Made by a program: the position numbers and the translations under genes
Part shown: piece by piece, positions 1-10,464 of the stretch
Numbering within the stretch: position 1 is the first letter of the stretch
How the letters are laid out: each line of letters starts with the position of its first letter
Assembly (NCBI GenBank): GCA_029532415.1
Contig: JAQOTA010000050.1
Span: 5,580,001 to 5,644,000 of the forward strand
Origin: Marasmius tenuissimus
Lineage: Eukaryota; Basidiomycota; Agaricomycetes; Agaricales; Marasmiaceae
Reading direction: 5' to 3'
Length of the DNA: 64,000 bases
The notes under the pieces: generated by a model
Told to the model about the DNA's origin: nothing
Seen by the model: the letters and a program-made list of their open reading frames with translations, nothing else
Databases searched by the model: none

Positions 1-1020
1 AAAATGATGCACAGCGAGACTCTTGACACAAACAACCTGTTGGACGAAAAGGCAATGTCAACATCACATTAGGACAGGTGCTCGAATGATAATCACCATG
101 GTTTCTTCATAGAACATCTCCGAGCCAGAAATAACGATGAATCTCTGTCTTACTATTCGAGGAAAGAACAAGCTCTGATAAGCCGCGATTCATGGACCCA
201 CATGAGTTCATAATTCTGTTTCGTGGACCTATAATATTACCTCACGATTTGGTTGTCCTCCTGAGCAGTAATTTTGGATGAGTGATGGGCTTGGTAGTTA
301 TGTACAATTGATATGGGACACCTCGGATGAAGTTGGAGCATCAAGTGCCTCCCCAGCGTGCTTCGTTGATAGCAGGTCCTGCAATTCTCCAGAGGCTGGT
401 AGCACACTGAACGGAAAGTCGTTTTTATGCATAATATCTTTCAACTCTGAGGGAGTACATTGGAAAAAATATTGAACATGTATTGCCTACTAAGAGAATG
501 GAATCCTCAAAGATAGATCTGTCAGCCAAAAGCATTGAGTGGACAGCAGATATGATCGTGGTCCTTGAGATACGCCTTTCCAGGCTATCTGTGCCTCACC
601 TCAAATTGATTACTGCCAGTCTTGACCAGTGCGTCAACTTGAGAGGATCCGCGGAAATGTTAAAAGGCGAGAATGTTATGGAAGGAGTCGTTGAGGATGT
701 TACACAGACAACAAAAGCTGGGAGACTGCTATTTTGAGGATTATTGTCAGTGACGAGAGGCTTGTGTTGGTATAAACAGGGACAAAACGGCATCTGAGCT
801 GGTCGTTTCATGGTCAGTATGAGATGGATGCCGGTGGATCAAGAAAGTGATCTGTGACATACCGAGTCATTGGCTTGCGCAGACTGAGCATGTCTGCTGT
901 TGTCGTGATCGTGTTTATAGGCAATGAGGGTCTCACAAGATTCGAAAAGATCAGCAAATCACCCTTCCTTCCCTAGCAGTGGTAATCCCCAAATCTCACT
1001 CCCTCACCTTCTCAAAGGTA
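1..1020. other. No convincing gene
   Basis: I see only short open frames on both strands, without splice-consistent exons or similarity to other parts of the window. The final part probably holds the lost or unresolved 5' end of gene A1. Confidence 0.4.
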
Positions 1021-1025
1021 CCTAA

Positions 1026-2834
1026 ATAACCCTCACCTTCCGATACAAAAAAGACTGCGAAGCCAACCCACTCGCCATCCAATGTACCGTCAGCCCCACC
1101 ATAACTCTCCGAGAACTATTCGACGGTTTCGAAAAGCATCTCCGGTCTCTTGACCCACCAGTCTACGACGGGTCGGATTCCTTGATCTACCATTACAACG
1201 GACACACTATTTCAAAGCTCTCAGATACGCCTCAGGACCTCAAAATGCTCGGCGGGGCGTTGATCGAGTGTAGTATCCGAGTTAAACCAACCGGCGGGCC
1301 TTTTTCCACAGCTGCTCCCTCGGTGTTTGCTACTGCAGGTCCAGGTAGGAGCCCCTTCGGCACATCGACGACGACGTCTGCGTTTGGGGTTCCGGCGCCC
1401 TCCCCACCTTCGACGACCTCTGCCTTCAATCCTGTAGGTCTCGCGCGGCCAGGACCCGGACCTGGTGCTGGGACTTTTGGGAAACCTGTCATCTACCTAT
1501 TCGCACGCGAAGAAATGGACGTATCCGTGTCAGTTTCCCTAATCCCACAATGGAGCTTTTCCGTGTTATATCCTCGAGTTCCGATCGAGAACACCAAATC
1601 CTCGATTGGAAGGTCTCGGCTACATGAAAGAGTCCAGTGGGACGTAGAGACGAAGAACGACGGAATGTTGCGTGAGAAGAATTCAGGATTGGACGTTGCT
1701 TATCTGTTCTGGGAAGCCAAGTGAGTAGAGTATTTCGGTGTCTTCTTAGTACCCCGTTCGCTAATTAACCGTTCTATAACAGCGTCAATCGAGATAAGAC
1801 TTGGGATGTCCCCCCATCTCCGACCTCGGAACCCGACCACGATGAACCTGAGCGCCCGCACTGCACGTCCGACGACACGGACTGCTTCGACCCTCTCTCA
1901 TGTACCGTCGACCCGGGAAACTCAGTAATCCTGAGCGTAGAAACGATAACCCCATATAGTGTTGCCGCGAGGCAGAGGCGCCTTGACGCCTTGCCTTGCC
2001 TTGCCTCGGGCACATACTATATTAGGTAGAATCAGACAATTCCGAAACGGGAAGGGTACTGGTCAGATTTTTAAATTACATAACCGACAACCTCTAAAGA
2101 CATGGCAATATTCGTCGAGTTCCGCCTTTTATGTGTCTTCTCGAGTGGTTGTGAGACTGTAATATTGCTCATGGCCAAGGAGGGTCAGAGCAAGCATAGA
2201 AAACAAGGGCCTATATTCCAGCAACCATTGTCGGTGAGAACGGTATGGCTTACCAAAAAAGGTGCAAGGCAAATGATGGGCCCGAGGCGAGTCGAGGCAA
2301 GTCAGATCAAGGCGTCCAAATTGGGTGCCTCGGCCTTGCCCTGGACTTGCCTTGCGGCAACACTAACCCCATATCTCAAAACAGCGCTGGCCGCTCTCGG
2401 CCTCCACACTGAAGCAAGAACATCCTTCATAACGTACGTACTCAACATCAACCCCCGATCAAAAAAGTAATCAAACGCTTATTCTCTGTCCCTTTTTCTG
2501 AAGCTACTGGCTCCCGTCATTCCTCAAATACACTCACGTCGCTTTACGATTCGTACCCCAGGCTTCATACGAACTTGCTGCGCCGATGGATATCACCCCG
2601 ACGCCCGATAAGGTTACGAGAGTGTTTATGCTTTTCAAGGGCGTCGATCGAGTCGACTCTGCGTGGGACGAGGCGATGGATAGGGCGCGTGAAGATGTTG
2701 GGATGTGGAGAGATGTCGTTGGGCTTGGAGTCGGAATTCAGGCTCATCTTACCAGTACAGCGTTGGGTATCGAGGAGATTGAGCCTACCCCGAGGTTGAG
2801 AGTTTTGGAATGGGGCGGAATGGAGATCGTTTGA
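1026..2834 (+). pseudogene. Gene A1: conserved fungal protein, interrupted by a MITE
   Basis: Three coding blocks join cleanly: about 1026-1720, 1783-2433 and 2504-2834. The first holds an N-terminal domain followed by a Gly/Pro/Ser/Thr-rich linker and an LFAREEMDV block. The second is acidic and Pro-rich and ends in ALGLHTEARTSFIT. The third contains YWLPSFLKYTHVALRF, then PTPDKVTRVFMLFKGV, and ends at 2834. The second block is split by a 407 bp transposon-like insert; removing it and one copy of its target duplication restores an open frame, while the insert itself brings an in-frame stop near 2027. I found no in-frame ATG before the first block, so the 5' end may also be damaged. The architecture resembles an uncharacterised agaricomycete family I remember; the function is unknown. 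Two shorter 3' copies lie at 5.7 and 8.7 kb. Confidence 0.6.
1958..2364. mobile_element. 407 bp MITE with 10 bp target-site duplication
   Basis: The ends are inverted repeats: the left begins AGTGTTGCCGCGAGGCA and the right end, reverse-complemented, begins AGTGTTGCCGCAAGGCA. The element is bracketed by the direct repeat AACCCCATAT at 1948-1957 and 2365-2374. There is no transposase-sized frame, so it is non-autonomous. A 9-11 bp duplication is typical of Mutator-like elements, so that superfamily is the likeliest source (inference). Element plus duplication is 417 bp, a multiple of three, yet the insert carries stops. Confidence 0.8.
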
Positions 2835-3202
2835 CCTACTCGGTATTGGAATTTTTCTGTGTTTTTTGACCACATAATCTATAGCCGCCCTCCAGCGCTG
2901 ACTGTTCTGTCATGGGGAATCAAGAAGGCCAAGTTCTGCACCTAAAAAAGTAAGGTTCATTTACGGTGTGACCTACTTAGTGGGGTTTAGATCATGAAAA
3001 TGTCGGATGTCAGCCAAGCAAATCATAGCATGGTAGCGTTGACGACTTGAATATGATCACGGAATGGTAAAGGTATATCAGCTGCCCGGCATCGTTTCCA
3101 ATTAAGCCCCCCGTCGGATTGATTGATGCAAACAAAAACAACCCTGAACCTCAGAAAACACAAACCGTCGCAAACGAGTAGGTTTGTCACTCATCCACCC
3201 CC
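2835..3202. promoter_or_regulatory. Intergenic stretch and upstream region of GT1
   Basis: There is no gene. The last 100 bases before GT1 (around 3110-3180, rich in CAAACAAAAACAACC-like sequence) are recognisably repeated upstream of GT2 (about 8040-8090, minus strand) and of GT3 (about 9730-9760). The duplications therefore carried the promoter with the gene. Confidence 0.4.
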
Positions 3203-4992
3203 ATGTTCTGTGAGTGATTCACCTACTGCATTCCGCCCGTATACTCAAAAACTATTTACAGCATCCAGAAGCTCACGCGACCAGATCGGAAGAAATGATG
3301 ACCCAGAGACAGAGCGGTTCATTACGTCCGACCAAAATCCCTCAACTGAAAACTTCTACCGAGACCCTCACCTCTATCGTCCTCGCCGCCGCCTACTGTG
3401 TTTGCCGGCCACCATTATCGGGTATGGTAGTCTCTGGAGAGTCCCCCGTCCTGTGCGACGTATCTTCTCTTTTCGACGTGTCCTCCTCCTTGTTGCTGGC
3501 TTGTTGATCATCTTCGTGGCCATCATTCTGCGGGAGGGGATTCCACCCACCTTCGACGACATACGACAGTATGAGAGGGACCTACCACAGCACAATCTCA
3601 CAGAAGCGTTGTACGACACAAGCCTGAATCCTCCCGGGAAAAGAAGATATCTACGAGTCGAAGGCAGTGTTTCTGGAGTTGGACTGAACAACGTGTTACA
3701 GCAACTGTGAGTCCCTATCACTTTTTTTTGGAAGTCGAAGGCTGGGCACCCACCCAGTGCTGATGTGATGGCAACCCAAACCTTGCAGACTCCATCTATC
3801 CTTTCTTGCACACAAATCTGGCCGAGCGTTCGTATTCGAGGACTACACATGGTCTCATTTACCCTACCCTTACACCATCGACGAGTTCAAACTGCGACCG
3901 GCAAGGTTACCCATAAATGCCATCGTGTCCGGCGCTTCCTCCGGTGGCGTACTTTCCACCAGTAGATCTGCGTCCCAGCGTTCCGTGTCCTTGGAGTTCT
4001 TTCATGGGATCTGTCCTCCTGGTGACCGAGTTGTTATTAGTACAGCCGATGCCCCTCGTGAGGCCGCCGTCTCGAGTGGTGTCGAAATCATCGACTGGTG
4101 GCTAAAGCGTCTACATGACGTTGAGGAAGAGCAATGCGTGGTTATACAATCAGCAAAACGCCAGGTGTTCACCTGGATGTACGTGTAACGTGTTTAACAA
4201 CTCATAGCTGTGTGCTGATTCCAGTGACAAATCTTTAGTTATTTTGGCAGTTCACTGCCATTGTCTATCCTGCCCTCTCTGATATCATCTCCGACGATAA
4301 CCCACTTCTTATGGTCCCCCCTCGTGATGTCTGCTGTCGCGAGGAATTTTGCTCTCCTACAACCATCCGACGCTGGATCCTTGCTAGACGCCGGGATTGG
4401 GACTTTGTCAACTCTCGAGGGTCTCGTAGCCGTCCATCTTCGCCGTGGAGATTTCCCCGTTCACTGTGATTATCTCCGTACTCAACGTGAGACTTTCAGC
4501 GCGTTCAACAAGCACGAGAAGCTTCCCGACCGGTTCGACCTCCCGCCCCTACCCGATTCGGATGCGTCAATAAAGTATTATCAGGAACATTGCTTTCCTG
4601 ATATCGAGCAAATTGTGGCTAAGCTTAACCAGGTCAGGCAAGATAACCCATCACTAAGGCGTGTTTTCCTTCTCTCTAATGGGTCAAGGTGGTGGCTGTA
4701 CCGGTTATCGAATAAACTACGCGATGATGGTTGGGCGGACATCATGAACACCAATGACCTTTACTTGGATTCTGCGCAGAAGCAAGTCTCCGTAGCTGTG
4801 GATATGGTCATCGCAGAGAAAGCAGAGGTGTTTGTTGGTAATGGGGTAAGTTACAGTCGCCATTTTTCTCCGTCCTGTTCTCACTTTGGCTAACAAATTT
4901 TGAACACTGTGCAGTTCTCATCGTTATCTAGTAACGTTATCCTGCTACGCATTGCAAAGGGAATGAAACCCGAGAGTAATAGACATTTGTAG
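3203..4992 (+). CDS. GT1: O-fucosyltransferase-like type II membrane protein
   Basis: Model: join(3203..3209, 3262..3706, 3789..4178, 4239..4845, 4915..4992), 508 residues, all introns GT-AG and all phases consistent. Exon 1 is only 7 nt (ATG TTC T); the same tiny first exon, longer by 12 nt, is seen in GT2, which supports this start. A short basic cytosolic tail precedes one membrane segment (about residues 76-92, LLLVAGLLIIFVAIIL), then a lumenal domain. HLRRGDF in exon 4 matches the HxRRxD signature of GDP-fucose protein O-fucosyltransferases (PF10250). The protein ends with a FSSLSSNVILLR motif. The likely role is sugar transfer to proteins in the secretory pathway, but donor and acceptor are inferred. 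It converges with its near-twin GT2. Confidence 0.75.
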
Positions 4993-5217
4993 ATTCCTAT
5001 TCCGGTTGTGCAGATAAGTGAGTTATAACTTGTTCTACAGCGTACTAGATACGTGTTCCCAAGAATTATCAATCACCAAAAAGAATACGTCCTCCAGGGA
5101 AAGTTCAGGCCATTAGATTGATAACACACACACTGACTGCAAAGGGGACGGGTTGTTTGAATGTCTACTGCCTGCAGTATATGACTCTGTCTATATAAGG
5201 TAGTCTGCTGGACACTA

Positions 5218-5664
5218 TGGTGCACACGGCCTAGTCACCGCTACTTTGGACACGCGCTAAATAGGTCCAGCAACGATGGTCCCGGGCGCTTAGCTGAGCG
5301 CTTGCCTGCAGGCTCTCAGAACCCGCCAGAACCGGCCCCGTCATCATCATCCCTCGCCATCCCAGGCTTTTCTGGCTCTGAAACCCACGCCCATGAGCAA
5401 TCCCGAAGCCTCATGAGAATTATCATTGGGCCGGTGCCAACCGGCGCTTAACGGGCGTTTGACAGGGCGCTTAGACAGCCGCGCCAAATTGGCCGGACTT
5501 TGAAAGATGAACTTGGCCAGTTTTGCTCCGATGGACTATCGCTCTTAGGGTTTTAATCTTCATATATGAATGTGTTTCTCTGTAAGACATTTAGTTTATA
5601 TGATTGAAATTGCATGTGCTAAAAATTTTGTACAAAAGTAGTGGTGACTAGGCCGTGTGCACCA
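5218..5664. mobile_element. 447 bp MITE with TA ends
   Basis: The left end TGGTGCACACGGCCTAGTCA and the right end are inverted repeats of about 30 bp with one clear mismatch. They are flanked by TA at 5216-5217 and 5665-5666. No coding capacity is seen. A TA duplication would suit a Tc1/mariner-type or similar element, but the superfamily cannot be settled here. It sits just downstream of GT1, at the border with the A2 fragment, within a few dozen bases of a duplication break. Confidence 0.75.
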
Positions 5665-5699
5665 TAAGTACTGAGAGGATGATGGAAGCCACAAAGTCT

Positions 5700-6111
5700 G
5701 TTTAGCCGAACCTCCTTCATGGCGTACGTACTCAACATTCTCCCATCTGGAAACCCCGATCAAAAGTATTTAAACGCTGACTGCGTCTATTCTCTCTTTT
5801 TGAAGCTACTGGCTCAAATATACCCATATTGCTCACCGATTCGTACCCCAGGCTTCATACGAACTTGCTGCGCCGATGGATATCACCTCGACGCCCGATA
5901 AGGTTACGAGAGTGTTTATGCTTTTCAGGGGCGTCAATCTCAACTCTACGTGGGCCGAAGGGATAGATTGGGCGCGTGAAGATGTCGGGATTTAGAGTGA
6001 TGTTGTTGGAGTTTATTCTCATCGAAATTTCACCAATACAGTGTCAGGTATCGGGGAGATTGAGATCCCGAGGTTGAGAGTTTTAGAACGGGGCGGTATG
6101 GAGATCGTTTG
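5700..6111 (+). pseudogene. A2: 3' fragment of gene A
   Basis: The homology to A1 begins near the end of its second coding block (CCTCCTTCATGGCGTACGTACT), runs through the intron and the whole last exon, and stops at the same terminal codon (ATGGAGATCGTTTGA). The exon retains the PDKVTRVFMLFRGV motif but has an in-frame stop around 5994 where A1 has a tryptophan codon, plus small deletions. Nothing upstream of the block-2 end is present, so this is a truncated duplicate and not a gene. Confidence 0.8.
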
Positions 6112-6219
6112 AATTACTTGGTAATGGGGTTTTTTTTATATTCTTTTCGGTGATTGATAATGCGTGGTATCTAGTACGCTGTATAACAACTTACTCATGT
6201 GCACGGGCGGAATAGAAAA

Positions 6220-8005
6220 CTACAAGTGTCTGTTACTCTCCGGTTTCATCCCTTTGGCGAGGCGCAGCAGAATAATGTTGCCAGACAAAGTCGAAAACTG
6301 TGTTTGAGTGATCCGTTAGCTAAACGGAGTATGAGACGAAGAGCGAAAGCGACGACTTACTCCATTACCGACAAACACTTCCGCTTTCTCCGCAATGGCC
6401 ATGTCTACAGCTCCGGAGACCTGCTTCTGTGCAGAATCCAAGTAGAGGTCGTTGGTGTTAATGATATCCGCCCAACCGTGATCCTGTAGCTTCCTCGCCA
6501 ACCGGGACAACCACCATCTAGACCCATTAGAGAGGAGGAAAACACGCCTTAGTGGTGGGTTGTCCTGCCTGACTCGATCAAGCTTGGCCACAATTTGATC
6601 AATATCGGGAAAACAATGTTCCTGATAATTAGCTCTTGATGCATCCGAGTCGGGTAGAGGCGAGGGGTAGAACCGGTCTGGAAGCTTCTCGTGCTTGTTG
6701 TACGCACTGAAGGTCGCACGATGACTATGGAGGAAGCGACAGTGACCGGCGAAATCTCCACGGCGAAGATGGACGGCTACGAGCCCCTCGAGAGTCGACG
6801 ACGTCCCGACTCCGGTGTCCAGCAAGGTTCTGGGGTCGGACGGTCGTAGGAGAGCAAAGTTCCTCGCAACGGCAGACATCACAAGAGGGGACCACGAGAA
6901 GTGAGTGATTGTTGGGGACAGTACCAGAGAGGGCAGGACGGACAATGGCAATTCGGTGCCGAAATATCTGCGTATAACGAAGCTTCATCAGTGCCAAGCA
7001 ATAAAGTGTTGCTCAAGAAAATACACGTACACCCAGTCAAACAGTTGGTTGTTGTTCGTTGCTCGGATAACCACGCATTGCTCATTTTCAGCGTCCCGTA
7101 GCCGCCTTAGCCACCAGTCGACGATCTCGACGCCACTCACCGCGGCGGCTTCACTGGGAGCATCAGCCGCGCTAAGAATAACTCGGCTCTCGGGAGGACA
7201 GACCGCATCAAAGAATTCCAACGACACGGAACGCTGGGAGTTCAATCCGTTCGCAGAAAGTATGCCACCGGAAGAAGCACCGGACACGATGGTGTTCATG
7301 GGCAACTTTGTCGGTCGCAGTTTGAAGTCGTAGATGGTGTAGGGAAAGGGTAGATGTGACCACGTGTAATCCTCAAATACGAACGCTCGACCGGATTGGT
7401 GTGCAAGGTAGGACAGATGCAGCCTGTAGGGACCCGTTGCCGAGGATGAGCACCCAGTCTCGTAGGTTCAAAGAAAATTCAGGGACTTACAGTTGTTGTA
7501 GCACGTTGTTTAGTCCAACTCCAGAAGCAGTCCCTTCGACACGCAAATATTTTCTTTTGCCGGGAGGGTCCAGAGTTGCGTCGTACCAGGCGTCTGTGCG
7601 ATTGTGCTGTGGTAGTGCCCTCTCATACTGTCTCACGTCCTCGAAGGTGGGTGGAACTCCCTCCCGCAGCAAAAAAACCACGAAGATGGTTGCTACGCTC
7701 ACAACGAGGAGGAGGACCCGTCGAAAGGAGAGGATACGTCGCACAGGCCGGTGGACTCCGCAGACACTGGCACAACTGGTAGTGATAGCTGGTAAATTCA
7801 GGCGGCGACGAGGACGATGAAGGTGTGGGTCTCGGTAGGGGTCGTCACTTGAGGGGTCGTTGTGTTCGGATGAGATGAACCACTCCGTCTCTGTGCCGAC
7901 GTCGCTTTCATTTGGGTCACGAGAGCGTCTGGATGCTGGAGATAAATATGAGTGTCTGAGTGGGGTTTGGCAGGCGAATCACTCACAAGAATGGACGCTG
8001 AACAT
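6220..8005 (-). CDS. GT2: O-fucosyltransferase-like, inverted copy of GT1
   Basis: Model: complement(join(6220..6297, 6361..6967, 7031..7423, 7491..7935, 7987..8005)), 513 residues. Exons 2, 4 and 5 have exactly the lengths of those in GT1 (445, 607, 78 nt) and every intron position is shared. The order is a short cytosolic tail, one membrane segment (VLLLVVSVATIFVVFLL), a stem with RKYLRVEGTASGVGLNNVL, a lumenal domain with HLRRGDF, and a C-terminal FSTLSGNIILLR block. Unlike GT1, the region after HLRRGDF shows many substitutions, but there are no stops or frameshifts. It is probably a functional enzyme of the same type. It converges on GT1 with a MITE and the A2 fragment between them, a layout expected from an inverted duplication. 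Confidence 0.75.
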
Positions 8006-8740
8006 GGGGGGTGACTAGTGATAGAAGATCAGGAAGAATTCGAGTTGGTTTGTGTTTTCTGAGGCTCAAGATTGCTTTTGTTTGCACCAAATCATCCGGG
8101 AGCGTTGAATTGAGACGAAACATCGGGACGGTGTGGTGGCATTGCTCTTCCGGCCGCGAATGGGGTATGTTATGAACTGATTGATGGGTTAGGATAGACT
8201 CATATGGTGTACCACCGACTGAGCAGGGAACGCAAGTAATGAGAAACCTTCTCGTCTTGATTCCCCCACCCTGACATTTCTAGCTTCAATGCCACTAAAA
8301 TAACTCTCAGGACACAGATATAAGTTATGTGTCTAGTTATCGTGCTCTTCAGGGAGGATCCGACCCTGTTTATGCCGATGTACTGACGATAGCCACATCG
8401 CTGCGGAGGGGACAAGGCGACAGGACATCCGTGGTCCACACTGAGCGCAGATTGAGTGGTGTGCCTTCTGTCCATCCAATTGACGGTAAGTACTGGGTAT
8501 GATGAATATCATGAGATCTAAATAGCTACTTCCCTCTGCAGTACCTAACAAAAATACTTCAGCTCCACCCCGCAGTACTTTAAACACGGTCCTGAGGGAA
8601 AATGAGAGGAGCCGGACTCGTCGGTGTCCTGGCGAACTCCGACGTTCGACAGAATGTACTACATTATACAAGAGAGCGCGAGTTAATTGTATGAGCGTAG
8701 TCCTAGGCAGGGACTACGACACGGAGGGCTAACCTTTGCC
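8006..8740. other. Intergenic, no gene seen
   Basis: The first 100 bases resemble the upstream region of GT1 and are probably the GT2 promoter. The remainder has only short unsupported open frames on both strands. Confidence 0.4.
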
Positions 8741-9163
8741 CATGGATCATTGGGAGAACTTAGAGACGGCGCTGGGGGCCCTTCGTCTTGCCGCCGAAGT
8801 CACAACAACCGTGTTTATAACGTACGTGAGCTTCCCAACTACAAAACCGGCGGTCGGCGTGACATTGTTCTTTTCTTTTGTTCCCTTTCCAGGTACTTGT
8901 TCAACTTCCTGTTTTCCCTCAGATATACCCATTGCTGTATGTTCCGTAGCCTAGGCTTCATACGAGCTTGCTGGACCGATGAAATCTACTCCAATGCCCA
9001 ATGCCCAATGGAGTAACTTACGAGTAATTACGTTCCTCAAGGGCGCTATTGGATCAATGAATAAGGTTTGTTCTCATTGGAACCTAACCAATACAACATC
9101 ACGTATGTTGGACTGGATCGATGCCAAGACCCCGATGCCAAGAGTATTGGATTGAGATTGTTT
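8741..9163 (+). pseudogene. A3: degenerate 3' fragment of gene A
   Basis: The sequence around 8741-8820 corresponds to the A1 block ALGALGLHTEARTSFIT (here ALGALRLAAEVTTTVFIT), followed by the conserved intron position (AACGTACGTGAG) and a decayed last exon that keeps FRSLGFIRACW-like remnants. Stops and indels interrupt it from about 9014. It starts further upstream than A2, so it is a separate truncation. Confidence 0.65.
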
Positions 9164-9284
9164 AATTGATCAGGTTTTGCGGGGTTTGAAGTTTCTGATC
9201 TTTTGGTGATTTGAAGTTTTCGCCCTGTATTGGGACCAAGCAGGTATGTATACCGTGTATCATATCAATTCATGTAGAAATCCA

Positions 9285-9690
9285 GCATGGGGTACCGCAG
9301 TCTGGGAGTGTCTTTGAAGGTGGGCGAAATCCCCTATCGCAGAATGACGGCCGCGAAGACGATCAACAAGCCATCAACAAGGAAGAGGACTCGTCGAAAA
9401 GAGAGGATACGTCGTACAGGACGGGCGACTCTTCAGATGCTACCACGCCCGATAGTGATGGCTGGTAGATGTAGGTGGAGGCGAGGACGATAGAGGTGAT
9501 GGTCTCGGTAATTATGGTCAGTCGAGAGATTTTGGTTGGACGAAATGATTCGCTCTGTCTCTGGGTCATCATTGCTGCCAGTCTGGTTGCGAGAGCTTCT
9601 TGTTGCTGGAAGCAATCTTGAGTATACGGGCGGGATGCAGTGGGCTAATCACTCATAAAATTGGACGTCGAACATGGGGGATGATCAGTG
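9285..9690 (-). pseudogene. GT3: 5' fragment of the O-fucosyltransferase-like gene
   Basis: The minus strand reproduces the GT upstream region, the tiny first exon (ATG near 9675), the first intron and the start of exon 2 with the RPTKI- and VRRILSFRR-like blocks, up to the residues after the membrane segment. Homology then stops abruptly. The donor GTGAGTG after exon 1 is ATGAGTG here, so the first intron could not be spliced normally. It is a non-functional relic of a third GT copy. Confidence 0.7.
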
Positions 9691-9699
9691 ACAAACTTA

Positions 9700-10464
9700 A
9701 CTCAGGAAGGATTCGAGTCGGTTTTTGTTCTCTGAGATCCAAGATTATTTTTATTTGCAAATACTACTTGGGGTGCTTGTGCCCAGCATGAGCTCTTCTC
9801 CTAGCGAAATGATCGAGTAGTAAACGCTGCCAGTACTTCTTTCAGGGCTTGGATCTCGGACGTCAAATCATCAAAAGATTGCATTCTTCACGAATGTGCA
9901 TACCGATACTTTTGGATCATCGCAAACAGCTTTCATGTTTACTTCGATCCCGATCCCGATAACTACCGAGGTTTAGGACGAAGTGCTTCCGGCGGCCCCC
10001 TAGATCACTGTGTCAACCCAAAATCAGCACCTGATTCGTCTCCGATTTAAGCTCTGATGGCTCATGTTGTGGCGAGCTCCCTCGTCTCTACTCAACGTCC
10101 CGAGGTGATTGAGTTACCGTTCATAGTTCCCAAGTTTGGGATGTACTGATCACAGCCGCGGTAAGTACTCCTTGGTCTCATCGAATCCTAGCGCTCCACA
10201 GCACGTCATTTGGTTTGTCCCCACTGATACTATTTGGTACTATCCCGATGCACGGTGCAGTCGTATTTCTGGAAGCTGAATCTGGAGGTCAACAATCCAA
10301 AGACGAAGACGACTCATCTGGCCAGTCGATTTATGGGGCTTTGATTGATTCGGCATGGCGTGTAAACAGTACTTTTGCCTACAAGTAAGCAGGCCCGTGC
10401 CTTTAGTCTCTTTTGTTCCCCGCTCTCTTTCTCTTCGACCGCCCCAGGCTAACCTTTTTCATCC
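9700..10464. other. Degenerate upstream region of F0
   Basis: No gene was found. Near 10355-10390 a stretch (ATGGCGTGTAAACAGTACTT) resembles the conserved block seen about 100 bases upstream of F1, F2 and F3. A pyrimidine-rich stretch then leads to the decayed F0 start. Confidence 0.4.

Noticed and set aside
1232..1492. Minus-strand Pro/Gly-rich frame in gene A1
   Set aside because: It is the reverse of the Gly/Pro-rich linker in the first A1 block; the plus-strand frame continues into motifs shared with the conserved family.
3123..3202. An upstream in-frame ATG (3126) as the GT1 start
   Set aside because: GT2 and GT3 comparison shows this stretch to be 5' flank and first intron; the copies share the short MF start followed by a GTGAGTG donor instead.
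6899..7333. Plus-strand 142-codon frame across GT2 exons 3 and 4
   Set aside because: It lies antisense to well supported GT2 exons and crosses their intron.
8333..8671. A 112-codon minus-strand frame between GT2 and A3
   Set aside because: No motif, splice context or second copy supports it, and the region lies in a rearranged spacer.
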